Shown: piece by piece, positions 49,001 through 52,169 of the stretch
Position numbering within the stretch: position 1 is the first letter of the stretch
Layout: the number at the start of each line of letters is the position of its first letter
Assembly (NCBI GenBank): GCA_012934845.2
Contig: WNNJ02000327.1
Location: forward strand, 30,416-94,415
DNA: 64,000 nt
Direction of reading: 5' to 3'
Origin: Pomphorhynchus laevis
Lineage: Eukaryota > Acanthocephala > Palaeacanthocephala > Echinorhynchida > Pomphorhynchidae
The notes under the pieces: generated by a model
Seen by the model: only the letters and a program-made list of their open reading frames with translations
Databases searched by the model: none
What the model was told of the DNA's origin: nothing
Position numbers and translations under genes: made by a program

Positions 49001-49609
49001 AGTATACAATGAAATAAAAACATAACTAACCACGTTATATCCAAATGTCCGCATGATGCAGCCGCATGCAATGGAGCCCAACCTTCATTATCTTGATAGT
49101 TTAGATCGGCACCATTCAGATCAAGAAATTTAACTATATCTATATTGCCGTCGATGCATGCCTAGCAACAAAATATTTCTATTTATAAAAAGTAAATTAT
49201 AGCATGTCGAATATTCAACCTGATGCAGAGCTGTCATGCCATCTGCATTTGCTGTATTAATATCAACTCCCTTGCCGAGAAGTGCTAAAATTTCTGATTT
49301 TTCGCCTGACGCACATGCGGCAAGAAAAATACACGGTTGTTGAAAATTAACTTTGGCAGTCGATTTGTGTCTAGGCTCACTGGATTCCCGATTTGTTTCA
49401 CTGTCCTTCCATCGACGCAACTGCTCGACTCGCTTCCATAAGGCATTAGCAGTATGAAGCACTTGCGAAGGCTGATGCTGAGCCGATGAAGCCGCATGAA
49501 TACATTGCTGCTGTTGGGATGACGACCCAGTTGTCGTTCCGGATGCAGCAACGAGCGATGCTTGTGATGGCGTAGATGAATGTAAAATGAGTCTGTCAGG
49601 AGTAACCAT
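12918..49609 (-). CDS. Myosin phosphatase targeting subunit (MYPT/PPP1R12 family), 23 exons
   Basis: The regulatory subunit of myosin light-chain phosphatase brings PP1 catalytic subunit to myosin and is itself controlled by Rho-kinase. What I see: an N-terminal PP1 motif KVNF (residues 86-89); ankyrin repeats in two blocks (about 92-190 and 245-335); a low-complexity Ser/Asn/Thr-rich middle; RRSTQGV with Thr at about residue 722, matching human Thr696; RRSTG with Thr at about 820, matching human Thr853; and a C-terminal coiled coil ending LKDENAALIRVISK, as in vertebrate MYPT1. Exons on the minus strand, in order: 49220-49609, 49031-49161, 42077-42195, 41856-42021, 39230-39374, 34617-34688, 33379-33449, 33278-33329, 33073-33129, 32959-33027, 31418-31570, 30606-30715, 30433-30522, 29829-30263, 29549-29783, 28568-28610, 28375-28517, 25125-25184, 24965-25075, 16941-17058, 14901-14935, 13060-13095, 12918-13013. 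Phases agree throughout, giving about 978 aa (human MYPT1 is about 1030). Family assignment is certain; a few middle and late exons are less so. Confidence 0.93.
13060..13095 (-). CDS. MYPT exon 22 (36 nt)
   Basis: Encodes KSAARADQLDKR between TTTTAG and GTAACA, phase 0. A 46-nt intron follows. Corresponds to the region before LPDLKADNQRL in vertebrates. Confidence 0.78.
13263..14090 (+). mobile_element. PLE copy in MYPT intron 21: RT plus 3' tail
   Basis: Best-preserved PLE reverse transcriptase of the window. GVPM-type motif at 13330; then an open frame 13371-13925 with FRYIDDICVFN (catalytic Asp pair), LILNKTNI, YLDMNIKL and a thumb/C-terminal region to KFLWMDNK and stop. The tail continues to 14090. 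Antisense to MYPT. It is 5'-truncated and lacks any endonuclease domain. Known PLE RTs share the (R/Y)Y(I/V)DD and PMG motifs. Confidence 0.87.
14100..14900. other. MYPT intron 21, remaining part
   Basis: AT-rich intron sequence. The 79-codon minus-strand open frame at 14567-14806 has no resemblance I recognise and no good splice context. Confidence 0.4.
14901..14935 (-). CDS. MYPT exon 21 (probable, 35 nt)
   Basis: Encodes GEIYRLLSDHR, coiled-coil-like. It ends at a consensus GTGAGT. Its phase works only with the longer form of exon 20; including it brings the coiled-coil length close to that in vertebrates. Confidence 0.5.
15599..15606 (+). repeat. Merlin target-site duplication, left
   Basis: AATTATTT directly before the left terminal inverted repeat. 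The identical 8-mer follows the right terminus at 16853-16860. Merlin elements are known to make 8-9 bp duplications. Confidence 0.93.
15619..15692 (+). repeat. Merlin left subterminal tandem repeat, four 19-bp units
   Basis: Four copies of TTTGGTGTTGCCTTTGATA, the last one running into GAAAAAA. In DNA transposons such arrays are usual transposase-binding sites. Confidence 0.9.
15720..16694 (+). CDS. Merlin transposase (IS1016/IS1595-related DDE)
   Basis: 324 residues, uninterrupted. The N-terminal zinc ribbon has CEKC (57-60) and CKKSC (82-86). A helix-turn-helix-like stretch SYLKIAHDLELNRNTVAAY (120-138) follows. Then the DDE domain: D172 in VEIDESLF, D233 in MTDEWKAY and E273 in TQTVEGFWSLAKKY. 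These are the hallmarks of ISXO2/IS1595-like and eukaryotic Merlin transposases. The start codon follows directly on the left subterminal repeats, and the stop lies about 40 bp before the right ones. It should cut and paste the element. Confidence 0.96.
   Translation: MVRKSEEKISNENTHYSVSDILNLDITERFLDRQFVKKETQNVFLSRMKLIRNWSRCEKCDNEEHMRYVKRKQSIDAFAWTCKKSCRKSRGLRHDSFFEDCRLDMPLIFKIIYKYINRCSYLKIAHDLELNRNTVAAYTDRLRDIICDFVVDRNQKIGGIDENGEPKIVEIDESLFFKRKYNRGRVVDGQWYVGGVERCTKKAFIVPVYDRGAQTMAQVIYENVLPGTIVMTDEWKAYGTAFRNMPQYQHFSVNHSLNFVNHLDPSIHTQTVEGFWSLAKKYLREKNGISQDQHEDFLIQFIWEHTIPSDKRFNNLLALLRIKD
16731..16840 (-). repeat. Merlin right subterminal tandem repeat, six 19-bp units
   Basis: Six inverted copies of the left-end unit. 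The unequal number at the two ends is visible directly. Confidence 0.9.
16853..16860 (+). repeat. Merlin target-site duplication, right
   Basis: AATTATTT, identical to 15599-15606. Confidence 0.93.
16941..17058 (-). CDS. MYPT exon 20: coiled coil
   Basis: Encodes KFHEKCIENEKLMSEIDY and LKRELHDKDQIINKM. ENEKL and LHD line up with human AENEKLKAQLHD. Two donors are possible. GTAGTT after 16960 joins exon 22 directly. GTAAGA after 16941 adds eight codons and fits the phase of exon 21. The second is the better consensus. Confidence 0.85.
17060..18840. other. MYPT intron 19, AT-rich part
   Basis: No coding signal; 17700-18340 is almost pure A/T with many short palindromes. The 69-codon minus frame at 18543-18752 has no recognisable match and ends just before the LINE. 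Confidence 0.5.
18840..20310 (-). mobile_element. CR1-group (Daphne-like) LINE fragment
   Basis: Minus-strand non-LTR reverse transcriptase pieces. 20093-19671 has ILKIRKKNKSCGPGMPIWAL (RT entry region). About 19530-19480 has QVDISKAFDCVNHHILINKL. 19355-18849 has GVPQGSALS, KFADDISVIV (catalytic FADD), LNRSKSKIM, ILGVNFTANLSW and LVRSLLVYGYPVF (thumb). The frame is broken between pieces, and I see neither the endonuclease part nor a tail. It lies in MYPT intron 19 in the sense orientation. Confidence 0.82.
20972..21175. mobile_element. MITE-like foldback element
   Basis: About 204 bp with inverted ends of some 75 bp: TTGCGAAGCATCCTCGGAA on the left against TTGCGAACCATTCCCGAGAA read from the right. 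Both are followed by TACAAAAGACT and the shared block TTTCGACTGTACTCAG. The centre is unique. No coding capacity. I could not fix a target duplication. Confidence 0.8.
21291..21322 (+). repeat. Perfect short hairpin at the 5' edge of the Rex3-like element
   Basis: GGCACCTA, a seven-base spacer and TAGGTGCC, within a longer run that repeats GGCAC..GTGCCAG..CTGGCAC. It may belong to the element's 5'UTR. Confidence 0.5.
23305..23794 (+). repeat. Tandem duplication of 245 bp inside the Rex3-like RT
   Basis: GAACGCCGAACT at 23305 recurs at 23550, and the following 200 bp (KKGD.RVCSNCRGITLPDKT through the CGFRQ motif) are almost identical in both. The element's usual order has this segment once. 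Confidence 0.9.
24500..24964. other. MYPT intron 19, AT-rich end
   Basis: Almost pure A/T between the Rex3-like element and MYPT exon 19. Nothing recognised. Confidence 0.5.
24965..25075 (-). CDS. MYPT exon 19
   Basis: Encodes IDDYRLSNFNLQSVHHDN then STQTSAALAESFSYQQYQM. A 49-nt intron precedes it. The position corresponds to the Ser/Tyr-rich stretch before the vertebrate coiled coil. The donor GTTTTT is weak, so the 3' end is uncertain. Confidence 0.62.
25125..25184 (-). CDS. MYPT exon 18
   Basis: Encodes HFPDDQDSEKFNKPKYAPEQ. It follows RRSTG at the spacing of the human SFWTQDSDENEQ segment. The acceptor is GGCTAG and the donor GTACTT, phase 0. It lies beyond a 3.2-kb intron containing PLE debris and a small repeat. 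Confidence 0.82.
25286..25742 (+). repeat. Small repeat family C, about 1.2 units in tandem
   Basis: One full unit of about 380 bp plus a repeated end: GGACCGTTGTCTACTCAGCAC occurs at 25312 and 25692, and both stop at ACTACTATTATAC. Within the unit are a tRNA A-box-like stretch (CTGGTTAAGAGCGTAAGCC) and the words CCGAAAC and CTGATGAG inside an interlocked pair of inverted repeats (25519-25620). It lies in MYPT intron 17. Confidence 0.8.
25745..26980. other. MYPT intron 17, AT-rich
   Basis: No genes. 25905-26010 and 26780-26890 are diverged copies of one sequence (ATAGATTAAT..AAAATAGTAGAAAG..GATGCATTTATCCTGATATAA) about 875 bp apart. Confidence 0.5.
26985..28190 (-). mobile_element. PLE reverse transcriptase copy plus stacked C-terminal fragments
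   Basis: 27357-26983 on the minus strand encodes ESLNILINQNYLKVGTSIF, RQIKGVPIGGTSSPIIADL, a membrane-like FLSFIEYEFVHN segment and MFRYIDDICVFNS. This is a PLE RT with an intact-looking catalytic box. At 27420-27840 and 27880-28190 the RT C-terminal segment is repeated two to three times as short, diverged pieces in the same orientation. Sense to MYPT, in intron 17. The copies are degraded. Confidence 0.83.
28375..28517 (-). CDS. MYPT exon 17: second Rho-kinase site
   Basis: Encodes up to QKRKPRSIQRRSTGRIST then NQ. RRSTG aligns with human KRRSTGVSF (Thr853). The donor CAA|GTAGGC leads to exon 18. If it is not used, the frame runs 17 codons further to a TAA at 28321-28323, giving an 844-residue form without the coiled coil. 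Confidence 0.92.
28568..28610 (-). CDS. MYPT exon 16 (43-nt exon)
   Basis: Encodes ETQNSQPVKNTSDH between ACAAG and GTAATT. A 50-nt intron separates it from exon 17, and phase 1 matches. Confidence 0.78.
29549..29783 (-). CDS. MYPT exon 15: first Rho-kinase phosphorylation site
   Basis: Encodes SRNSYRTPTKDEQSEAER followed by KKRSARARRERRSTQGV, which aligns with human RKARSRQARQSRRSTQGV. In vertebrates this Thr (Thr696) is the inhibitory site for ROCK and related kinases; here it is about residue 722. The preceding intron is only 45 nt. Donor GTAAGT. Confidence 0.95.
29829..30263 (-). CDS. MYPT exon 14: long Ser/Thr/Asn-rich segment
   Basis: A 435-nt open exon encoding GSCVGNMRFDQLSSDKN, an Asn-rich stretch (PRFNNRLNNRFNNET) and a Ser/Thr/Pro-rich stretch up to LRTTPI. 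The position just before the Rho-kinase site exon and the low-complexity composition match the MYPT middle region. A 68-codon open frame on the opposite strand is a shadow of this exon. Confidence 0.85.
30433..30522 (-). CDS. MYPT exon 13
   Basis: Encodes DDDKYNQYISQSPLPSVS then PPSFDQIKCQS. The GTATGT donor is consensus. The codon split with exon 14 gives Ser and the frame continues. Confidence 0.74.
30606..30715 (-). CDS. MYPT exon 12 (basic segment)
   Basis: Encodes DFVASRRNRFEAVAKERA and AVHASTIPTSKPPVTNVR. The strong acceptor TTTTAG and donor GTTAGC fit the phase of exons 11 and 13. A possible extra 30-nt exon at about 31030-31060 could lie before it but was not included. Confidence 0.75.
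31418..31570 (-). CDS. MYPT exon 11
   Basis: Encodes 51 residues beginning ANSSGFKNVPDKLNEGRF and ending MLPQR. The acceptor is TTCTAG. The frame stays open about ten codons past the chosen GTTGGT donor, so the 3' boundary is moderately certain. Confidence 0.7.
31571..32958. other. MYPT intron 10
   Basis: A 1.4-kb AT-rich intron without recognisable elements. GTATCATAAC-type short direct repeats occur at 31965-32000. Confidence 0.4.
32959..33027 (-). CDS. MYPT exon 10
   Basis: Encodes ERIGKLQASLRSLSEKFK then YSFPD. A 45-nt intron precedes it, typical of the gene's short class. Donor GTACGA. Phase 0 on both sides. Confidence 0.72.
33073..33129 (-). CDS. MYPT exon 9
   Basis: Encodes DVTTPARELITEDKNSTNN between TTGCAG and GTACGT. 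Phase 0 on both sides. Assigned from splice signals and frame only. Confidence 0.7.
33278..33329 (-). CDS. MYPT exon 8 (acidic/serine linker)
   Basis: Encodes DNAKDSSLSPVDSESEA, comparable in composition to the acidic serine stretch after the vertebrate ankyrin block. The GTAAAT donor at GCT|GTAAAT is preferred to a later GTTCAA because only it keeps the next exon open. Confidence 0.68.
33379..33449 (-). CDS. MYPT exon 7 (low-complexity linker)
   Basis: Encodes NRNAATSVQMKNDSRNDS then EINVE. It was placed by an open frame between good splice sites (ACATAG acceptor, AG|GTTTAT donor) and by phase agreement with both neighbours. There is no sequence similarity by which to recognise it. Confidence 0.7.
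33811..34145. repeat. Imperfect tandem duplication in MYPT intron 6
   Basis: GAAGGCARCGATT..ATTACCACGTCATATATTGAGAMTAAGAATT occurs at 33811 and 34025. ATTAATAACATCTCAGAKCGAGTA ends both units (33985 and 34120). It looks like an intronic duplication of about 210 bp. I see no coding role. Confidence 0.75.
34617..34688 (-). CDS. MYPT exon 6: last ankyrin helix
   Basis: Encodes GYQVWDVCDEAMFSTLI and NYKAELK, aligning with human GQTAFDVADEDILGYLEELQKK. It is separated from exon 5 by a 4.5-kb intron holding an antisense L2-type LINE. Phase 0 at both ends. Confidence 0.88.
34700..36300. other. MYPT intron 5, 5'-distal part
   Basis: AT-rich, no coding signal. 35690-35800 resembles the sequence that follows a PLE tail end at 9440-9560, so it may be an old PLE-linked repeat. 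Confidence 0.4.
36430..38985 (+). mobile_element. L2/CR1-type LINE copy, antisense in MYPT intron 5
   Basis: 36442-36897 is a 151-codon frame that could be the remnant of ORF1 (LEQEELKRLRKELSEQNK coil followed by a basic stretch). EN pieces follow at 37000-37700 (HGGLIAFSH, FYRPRS, AHILGGARDIV), then RT pieces at 38385-38985: NRPISILPTLSKILEHLVL, FQSAFRSNHSTELACHKV, LLDLSSAFDIVDHKIL and a GVPQGS-like stretch. Several frame changes break it, and it stops before the YADD box where an AT repeat begins. Same family as the copies at 45.4, 52.2 and 58.2 kb. Confidence 0.87.
38985..39190. repeat. AT-only low-complexity repeat
   Basis: Two tandem copies of an 80-bp run (TATATTAAATATAATACAAA and surrounding TA steps) sit between the LINE and MYPT exon 5. 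The 72-codon open frame there consists only of I, Y, N and L and is not a gene. Confidence 0.8.
39230..39374 (-). CDS. MYPT exon 5: ankyrin repeats of second block
   Basis: Encodes ILLDAGCNPNFKDADGW, TPLHAAAHWDNIEAAKAL and MRAGADCDELCNS. This is the most conserved part of the family (human DGWTPLHAAAHWGKEEA). The acceptor is CTTTAG and the donor GTATGT, phase 0. Confidence 0.94.
39375..41855. other. MYPT intron 4
   Basis: AT-rich 2.5-kb intron. 40200-40560 is less AT-rich, and the 86-codon frame at 40252-40512 has no family I recognise. 41577-41640 carries two short hairpins around CGATGTACGAC..TACATCG. Confidence 0.4.
41856..42021 (-). CDS. MYPT exon 4: linker between ankyrin blocks and repeat LHIAAAKGY
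   Basis: After a 55-nt intron, encodes NIDLDSCRDAEHGLLLAH and then NATVLHIAAAKGYDDVLE. The human equivalents are VDIEAARKEEERIMLRDA and TALHVAAAKGYTEVLK. The donor is a consensus GTGAGT at phase 2. Confidence 0.92.
42077..42195 (-). CDS. MYPT exon 3: end of first ankyrin block
   Basis: Encodes YLVNAGADL...ELAIDLADNDEVANYLNKEI, matching the human YLISQGA...TPLDIAEEEAMEELLQNEV segment. The acceptor is TTTTAG and the donor GTAGTT. Intron 2 upstream is 6.8 kb long and carries an L2-type LINE and two foldback elements. Confidence 0.9.
42196..44120. other. MYPT intron 2, proximal part
   Basis: AT-rich. The only coding-like stretch is 43290-43685 (see its own entry). 42690-42800 and 43850-43885 share GCGAATGATTTTGAYGAGTT. 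Confidence 0.4.
43290..43685 (+). pseudogene. Unrecognised coding-like remnant, possibly a retroelement C-terminus
   Basis: Two overlapping frames (43292-43522, 43398-43685) encode FVYHEERKNAKHNERILKF and, in the next frame, GTALFIPMVFSTVGRIGRIP then DFTIEQVARKIGESRQNRLR. The FIPMVFSTVGRIG pattern resembles the C-terminal domain of some non-LTR reverse transcriptases, but I cannot name a family. It is less AT-rich than its surroundings. Confidence 0.3.
44127..44272. mobile_element. Near-perfect foldback (70-bp arms, 5-nt loop)
   Basis: The arms run 44127-44196 and 44202-44272 and pair almost throughout, centred on GTACTC-TTAAT-GAGCAC. Between the arms there is no spacer beyond the loop. It could be a snap-back MITE. 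As part of the MYPT pre-mRNA it would form a long RNA hairpin. Confidence 0.85.
44411..45366. mobile_element. Non-autonomous element with 130-bp inverted ends
   Basis: The left arm 44411-44541 and right arm 45240-45366 are inverted copies (about 85-90% alike), sharing GTTAACAAAT.GTTCAG, ATTCTCAATAAATGCTAG and ATTAAGATATACA. The 700-bp centre shows no coding capacity. It directly abuts the 3' end of the LINE at 45367. Confidence 0.75.
45588..46097 (-). pseudogene. C-terminal continuation of the LINE RT, other frame
   Basis: Encodes LTFLGFHFDDHLSLKPFVRD, ILRDIRRIRPLIDFRS, KIDYCLSLFANSPKS and LQRIINTAVRVLFRLRRFDH, matching residues after YADD in the 52543-54117 copy. Shifted relative to the main frame. 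Confidence 0.9.
46027..48336 (-). CDS. L2/CR1-type LINE endonuclease/reverse transcriptase, main frame
   Basis: 769 codons from an ATG at 48336. APE-type endonuclease: LLNTRSILNKSDLI, CLTESWHSD, VYRPGSS, LVLGDFNIRLD, ILGGALDII and SDHFLI. RT: YRPISLLPTLSKLLERLI, AFRSNHSTEIAC, LISLDLSSAFDIVDHSVL, GVPQGSVLGPLLF, MQYADDILIYAHA and LNPEKSKIMWIL. After this, a single frame change near 46090 separates the thumb and C-terminal domain, which is open at 46097-45588. All catalytic motifs are present, so this copy is recent or was active until lately. Confidence 0.94.
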   Translation of the reverse strand: MLRHLFGKNDATIIIDGFRLGLLNTRSILNKSDLILNLFTKQSIDLFCLTESWHSDSDDLSIRRLLSAGCSLVESARPLSSCPSKSSNHGGIVAFARHPASLRKINPPFSPCSFELLTCRYSNPITLDLAIVYRPGSSAPTALFFTELADLLSHCSLSSIPSLVLGDFNIRLDRPSSTDSIRFINILSNYNYKLISTAPTHILGGALDIIAVPDHFAAYTSLSISDPGLSDHFLITLDLARNHTPPHTPTILRRPWRNLDISLLRSALLKSSLSLPTITYSSPHDLAFLFDSELTSTLDILLPFKSHPHRRLHRAPWFDIQCLLSKRRLRHAFRVYHRSLRRDFRSITPSFRDSYLALRRSHLNLLRTKCNSFWQHKIITSFNSKTLWHTFNSILARSSTPCNINANDYSSFLQTKVSTLLSHTPVSILSHSAQSTLILPELFHLLPVSPTEVSSVLMSLPNKTSPADPLPTHILKSICSSISPFLTTLFNSSIRSRIFPSHWKSAIVRPLLKKQSLDPSLPSSYRPISLLPTLSKLLERLILIQINAYLSSSNLYPPFQSAFRSNHSTEIACIKVYNDLLISRDKALYSVLISLDLSSAFDIVDHSVLLSRLRYDYGFSSSSVAWFASYLSDRSFRVCSNSSSSPPIPIFCGVPQGSVLGPLLFSLLLGDLSPFIKPYSFNVMQYADDILIYAHAPAHRIHDIGISASNCLSSIYKRLSNLHLVLNPEKSKIMWILPRKPNISPPIVFFCLIDHHYSPQSHFLRLPFR
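48370..48930 (+). mobile_element. PLE 3' tail fragments
   Basis: Starts near 48400, with the ATCAAATGTCACCAGATGAAAT segment that follows the RT stop in other copies, then GGCCTTGAGGCTATGTCGGG, GGGACCGAAGCCTGATAACA, TAGCAGTTCCTCCTGATGA and the AT-rich tail. It ends twice in TACGTAGACTCAGTTA (48718, 48894). Confidence 0.75.
49031..49161 (-). CDS. MYPT exon 2: ankyrin repeats 2-3
   Basis: Follows a 58-nt intron. Encodes ACIDGNIDIVKFLDLNGADL and GWAPLHAAASCGHLDIT, directly alignable with human ACIDDNVDMVKFLVENGANI and GWIPLHAAASCGYLDIA. The donor reads GTG|GTTAGT. The split codon completes as Cys with exon 3 and keeps the human spacing. Confidence 0.93.
49220..49609 (-). CDS. MYPT exon 1: start codon, PP1-docking motif, first ankyrin repeat
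   Basis: Encodes 130 residues. The ATG has G at -3 and +4 and an in-frame TAA nine bases upstream, so no earlier in-frame start exists in this exon. The first 55 residues (Ser/Gln-rich) have no vertebrate counterpart. Then come LWKRVEQLRRW, comparable to the vertebrate EQLKRW, the PP1 motif KVNF, and the first ankyrin repeat FLAACASGEK...DINTANADG. It ends in TALHQ at a phase 0 GT donor. Confidence 0.93.
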
Positions 49610-51040
49610 TACTATTTACAGGAAGGCCAGGAGCCGACGAAGGCTACCAGCGACGATTATGATAATAAGACGATAAAAGTGACTACTTTGATAATGATTA
49701 TTGATTGATGAAACAGAATTGATAAAAACAAGTTTAATCGCATAATATGGAAAAATAAAAATTCTAAAAAGTTTATATCGGTGAGACAAAAGTCTATTTT
49801 ATTTTTGACAATATTGCGTGTGTGATGATCACCTCGTCCCTTAACTGATATTACTCTTTCTCCCACCCCTCCTCTCTTCGTGTATTGTTTGTTACAGCAA
49901 ATTGAAGCAAAAAAGTCTAACAGTCGCCTCCTGCTCGCGGCAACAGCACAGCAAAAAGCAGCGACATTTTTAGCAAAACGAAAACCGAATACAAAAGGTA
50001 AAACCGAATAAAAAAGAAAATGTCACTGTATCACATCACACACCGCAAACATAATTACAAAAAACGCACAGCATCATCACACAACAATATCATCAATAGT
50101 AGTCGCTGACAGAACGAAATTTTTACATGAATTGTCGTCGACAGTGTGGGTTGCTATGGCCGTCGCTATTGCTGTAGATGTTCAGGAAAACAAATGGCTG
50201 CTTGAGGGAAAGTCGCCGAACGATTCTTGTTGTTTTTTGACGTTTAGCTATCTCGGTATGTTGCTATCCAAGAGATAAAGAATAAACAGCAGTAAAGTGT
50301 ATAAGCTTCGAAATATGCTTTCTGATTTACGTTCGAGGCAAATGAGGAGAGCTCGTGCTTAACACTCGCGATACTGAAACAAAATAAAATTATGAAAAAG
50401 GATAATATTATCTATAAATATAAGTAGAAAAATATTTACAGTCAGTTTTTAATACTGGTTTTATTTTACAAAATAGTATTTAAATCGTCTCTCGCTACTC
50501 TTTAAGCTGTCCGTTTTTGAGTTTCCTTTTTATACTGCAAGTTCCTCTTTGCTGATATAACACGATATATTACCCAGTAATAAACTTTCGTCAGAAAAAC
50601 AAAGACAGTGAAAACGGTACATCGTTTCACTATCCAAAAATAAAAGCAACGCAGAAACAAAAAAGGAGAAAATAAAGAAGGACGATAAATAAAAACAAAC
50701 ATCCAAGGCAAGTAAGCATCTGCTATTACGCTGTTGATACATGCAAGAGAAGAGAAAGAAAAATCAGTCCACAAAACTGATATCAATTTTTTTATAATAA
50801 AACAGTTGCAATCGTTGATATTTTTAAAGAGCTTAATGAACGACAATAATCTTAACCAAAACTATTTATGTACAGGCAAAATTACTTCGTTGTCAAAATT
50901 AATTAAATCAAAAGGTAGATTACATTAAAAAATATACTTCAAACTGGAAGCAAGAAATTCATAATTTATATATGTTTGATATTTTTATAAATAATTTGCA
51001 TTTTGCTTTGAACCGAAAAAATAAAGTCAAACAAAGTTAG
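49610..51040. other. MYPT 5' flank / probable promoter and 5'UTR region
   Basis: Some 700 bp upstream of the MYPT start are less AT-rich than the surroundings, with pyrimidine tracts and CG dinucleotides around 49850-50250, as expected of a 5'UTR and promoter. I cannot fix a transcription start. Open frames here of 64-114 codons on either strand show no family resemblance. From 50300 to 51040 I see nothing recognisable. Confidence 0.45.
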
Positions 51041-51150
51041 AATAGGATGAACTAGATAATCAAATTTTATCAGTAGAAATACATTTTTAGCACGTGCTTG
51101 GCCCCGATGCTATGTTAAGTCGAGGAACATGGGCCGAAACCTAATAGTGA
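51040..51150 (+). mobile_element. PLE 3' tail fragment, truncated
   Basis: ACTAGATAATCAAATTTTAT, GGCCCCGATGCTATGTTAAG, TCGAGGAACATGGGCCGAAAC: the middle of the PLE tail. It is cut off where small repeat family C begins. Confidence 0.75.
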
Positions 51151-51965
51151 CTGAAACCTTTCAGTCACCATGCCATCTCTAGACGACCAATGAGCATTCG
51201 TTAAAACTCATCAGTAGAATGAAGTACTCACTGGTCGTTTCGGTTGCCTGCGTGGCATTGTGAATGAAGGCAATCCTGGGCCGTTGTTTACTCAGCACAT
51301 CCGTGCACTACTATTATACATGCCGTATACATTAAGGATCCAACGAGTCAGCGACAAATCAGCAACAACCTCTGCCTAGTGTTTAAGGATGGTCCGCACA
51401 ACAATTCGATCTGGTTAAGAGCGTAAGCCTTAGATAATTAAGCAAAGTGTCAAAACGCCATTATTCGCAATGTCACACAAGCAACTGAAACGACCAGTGA
51501 ATACTTAATTCTACTGATGAGTCTTGTTAGGTACTCATTAGTCGTCTAGAAGTGACATGGTGACTGAAAGTTGTGAATCAAAGTCTAGACTAACAAGCAA
51601 CACAATTTAGTATAAATGCCGTATTTCGTAAGAAATCCTGGACCGTTGTTTACTCAGCACATCCGTGCACTACTATTATACCTGCCGTATCCATTTAGGA
51701 TCCAACGAGTGCAGCGACAATTCAGCAACAACCTCTGCCTAGTGTTTAAGGATAGTCCGCACAGCAATTCGATCTGGTTAAGAGCGTAAGCCTCAGACAA
51801 TTAATCAAAGTGTCGGGAACGCCTTTATTCACAATGTCACACCGGCAACTGAAACGACCAGTGAGTAATTCATTCTACTAATGAGTTTTGTCGGGTACTT
51901 ATTGGTCGTCTAGAAGTGACATAGTGACTGGAAATTGTGAATCAAAGTCCAGACTAAGAAGCAAC
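51140..51965 (+). repeat. Small repeat family C, tandem copies with an inverted lead segment
   Basis: Two units about 363 bp apart (CCGTTGTTTACTCAGCAC at 51281 and 51643; GCAACTGAAACGACCAGTGA at 51481 and 51845). The first 110 bp (51145-51255) are the CCGAAAC/CTGATGAG module in opposite orientation. Each unit carries the A-box-like TGGTTAAGAGCGTAAGCC and the interlocked inverted repeats. Confidence 0.85.
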
Positions 51966-52169
51966 ACCATTATATATAATAACCATTATATATAATGGTT
52001 ATATTAATAAACATTATGTATATGGGAATGACCTTATTGAACTGCGATAGGTTTAAAAGATTATCACATGACTCTACAGCGTATAGACAGAGTAATTTTA
52101 ACAACTTTTTTAAGTTATATTTTAAACATACTATACCGCAAACCTTTGTGAAATCGTATACGGCTATTA

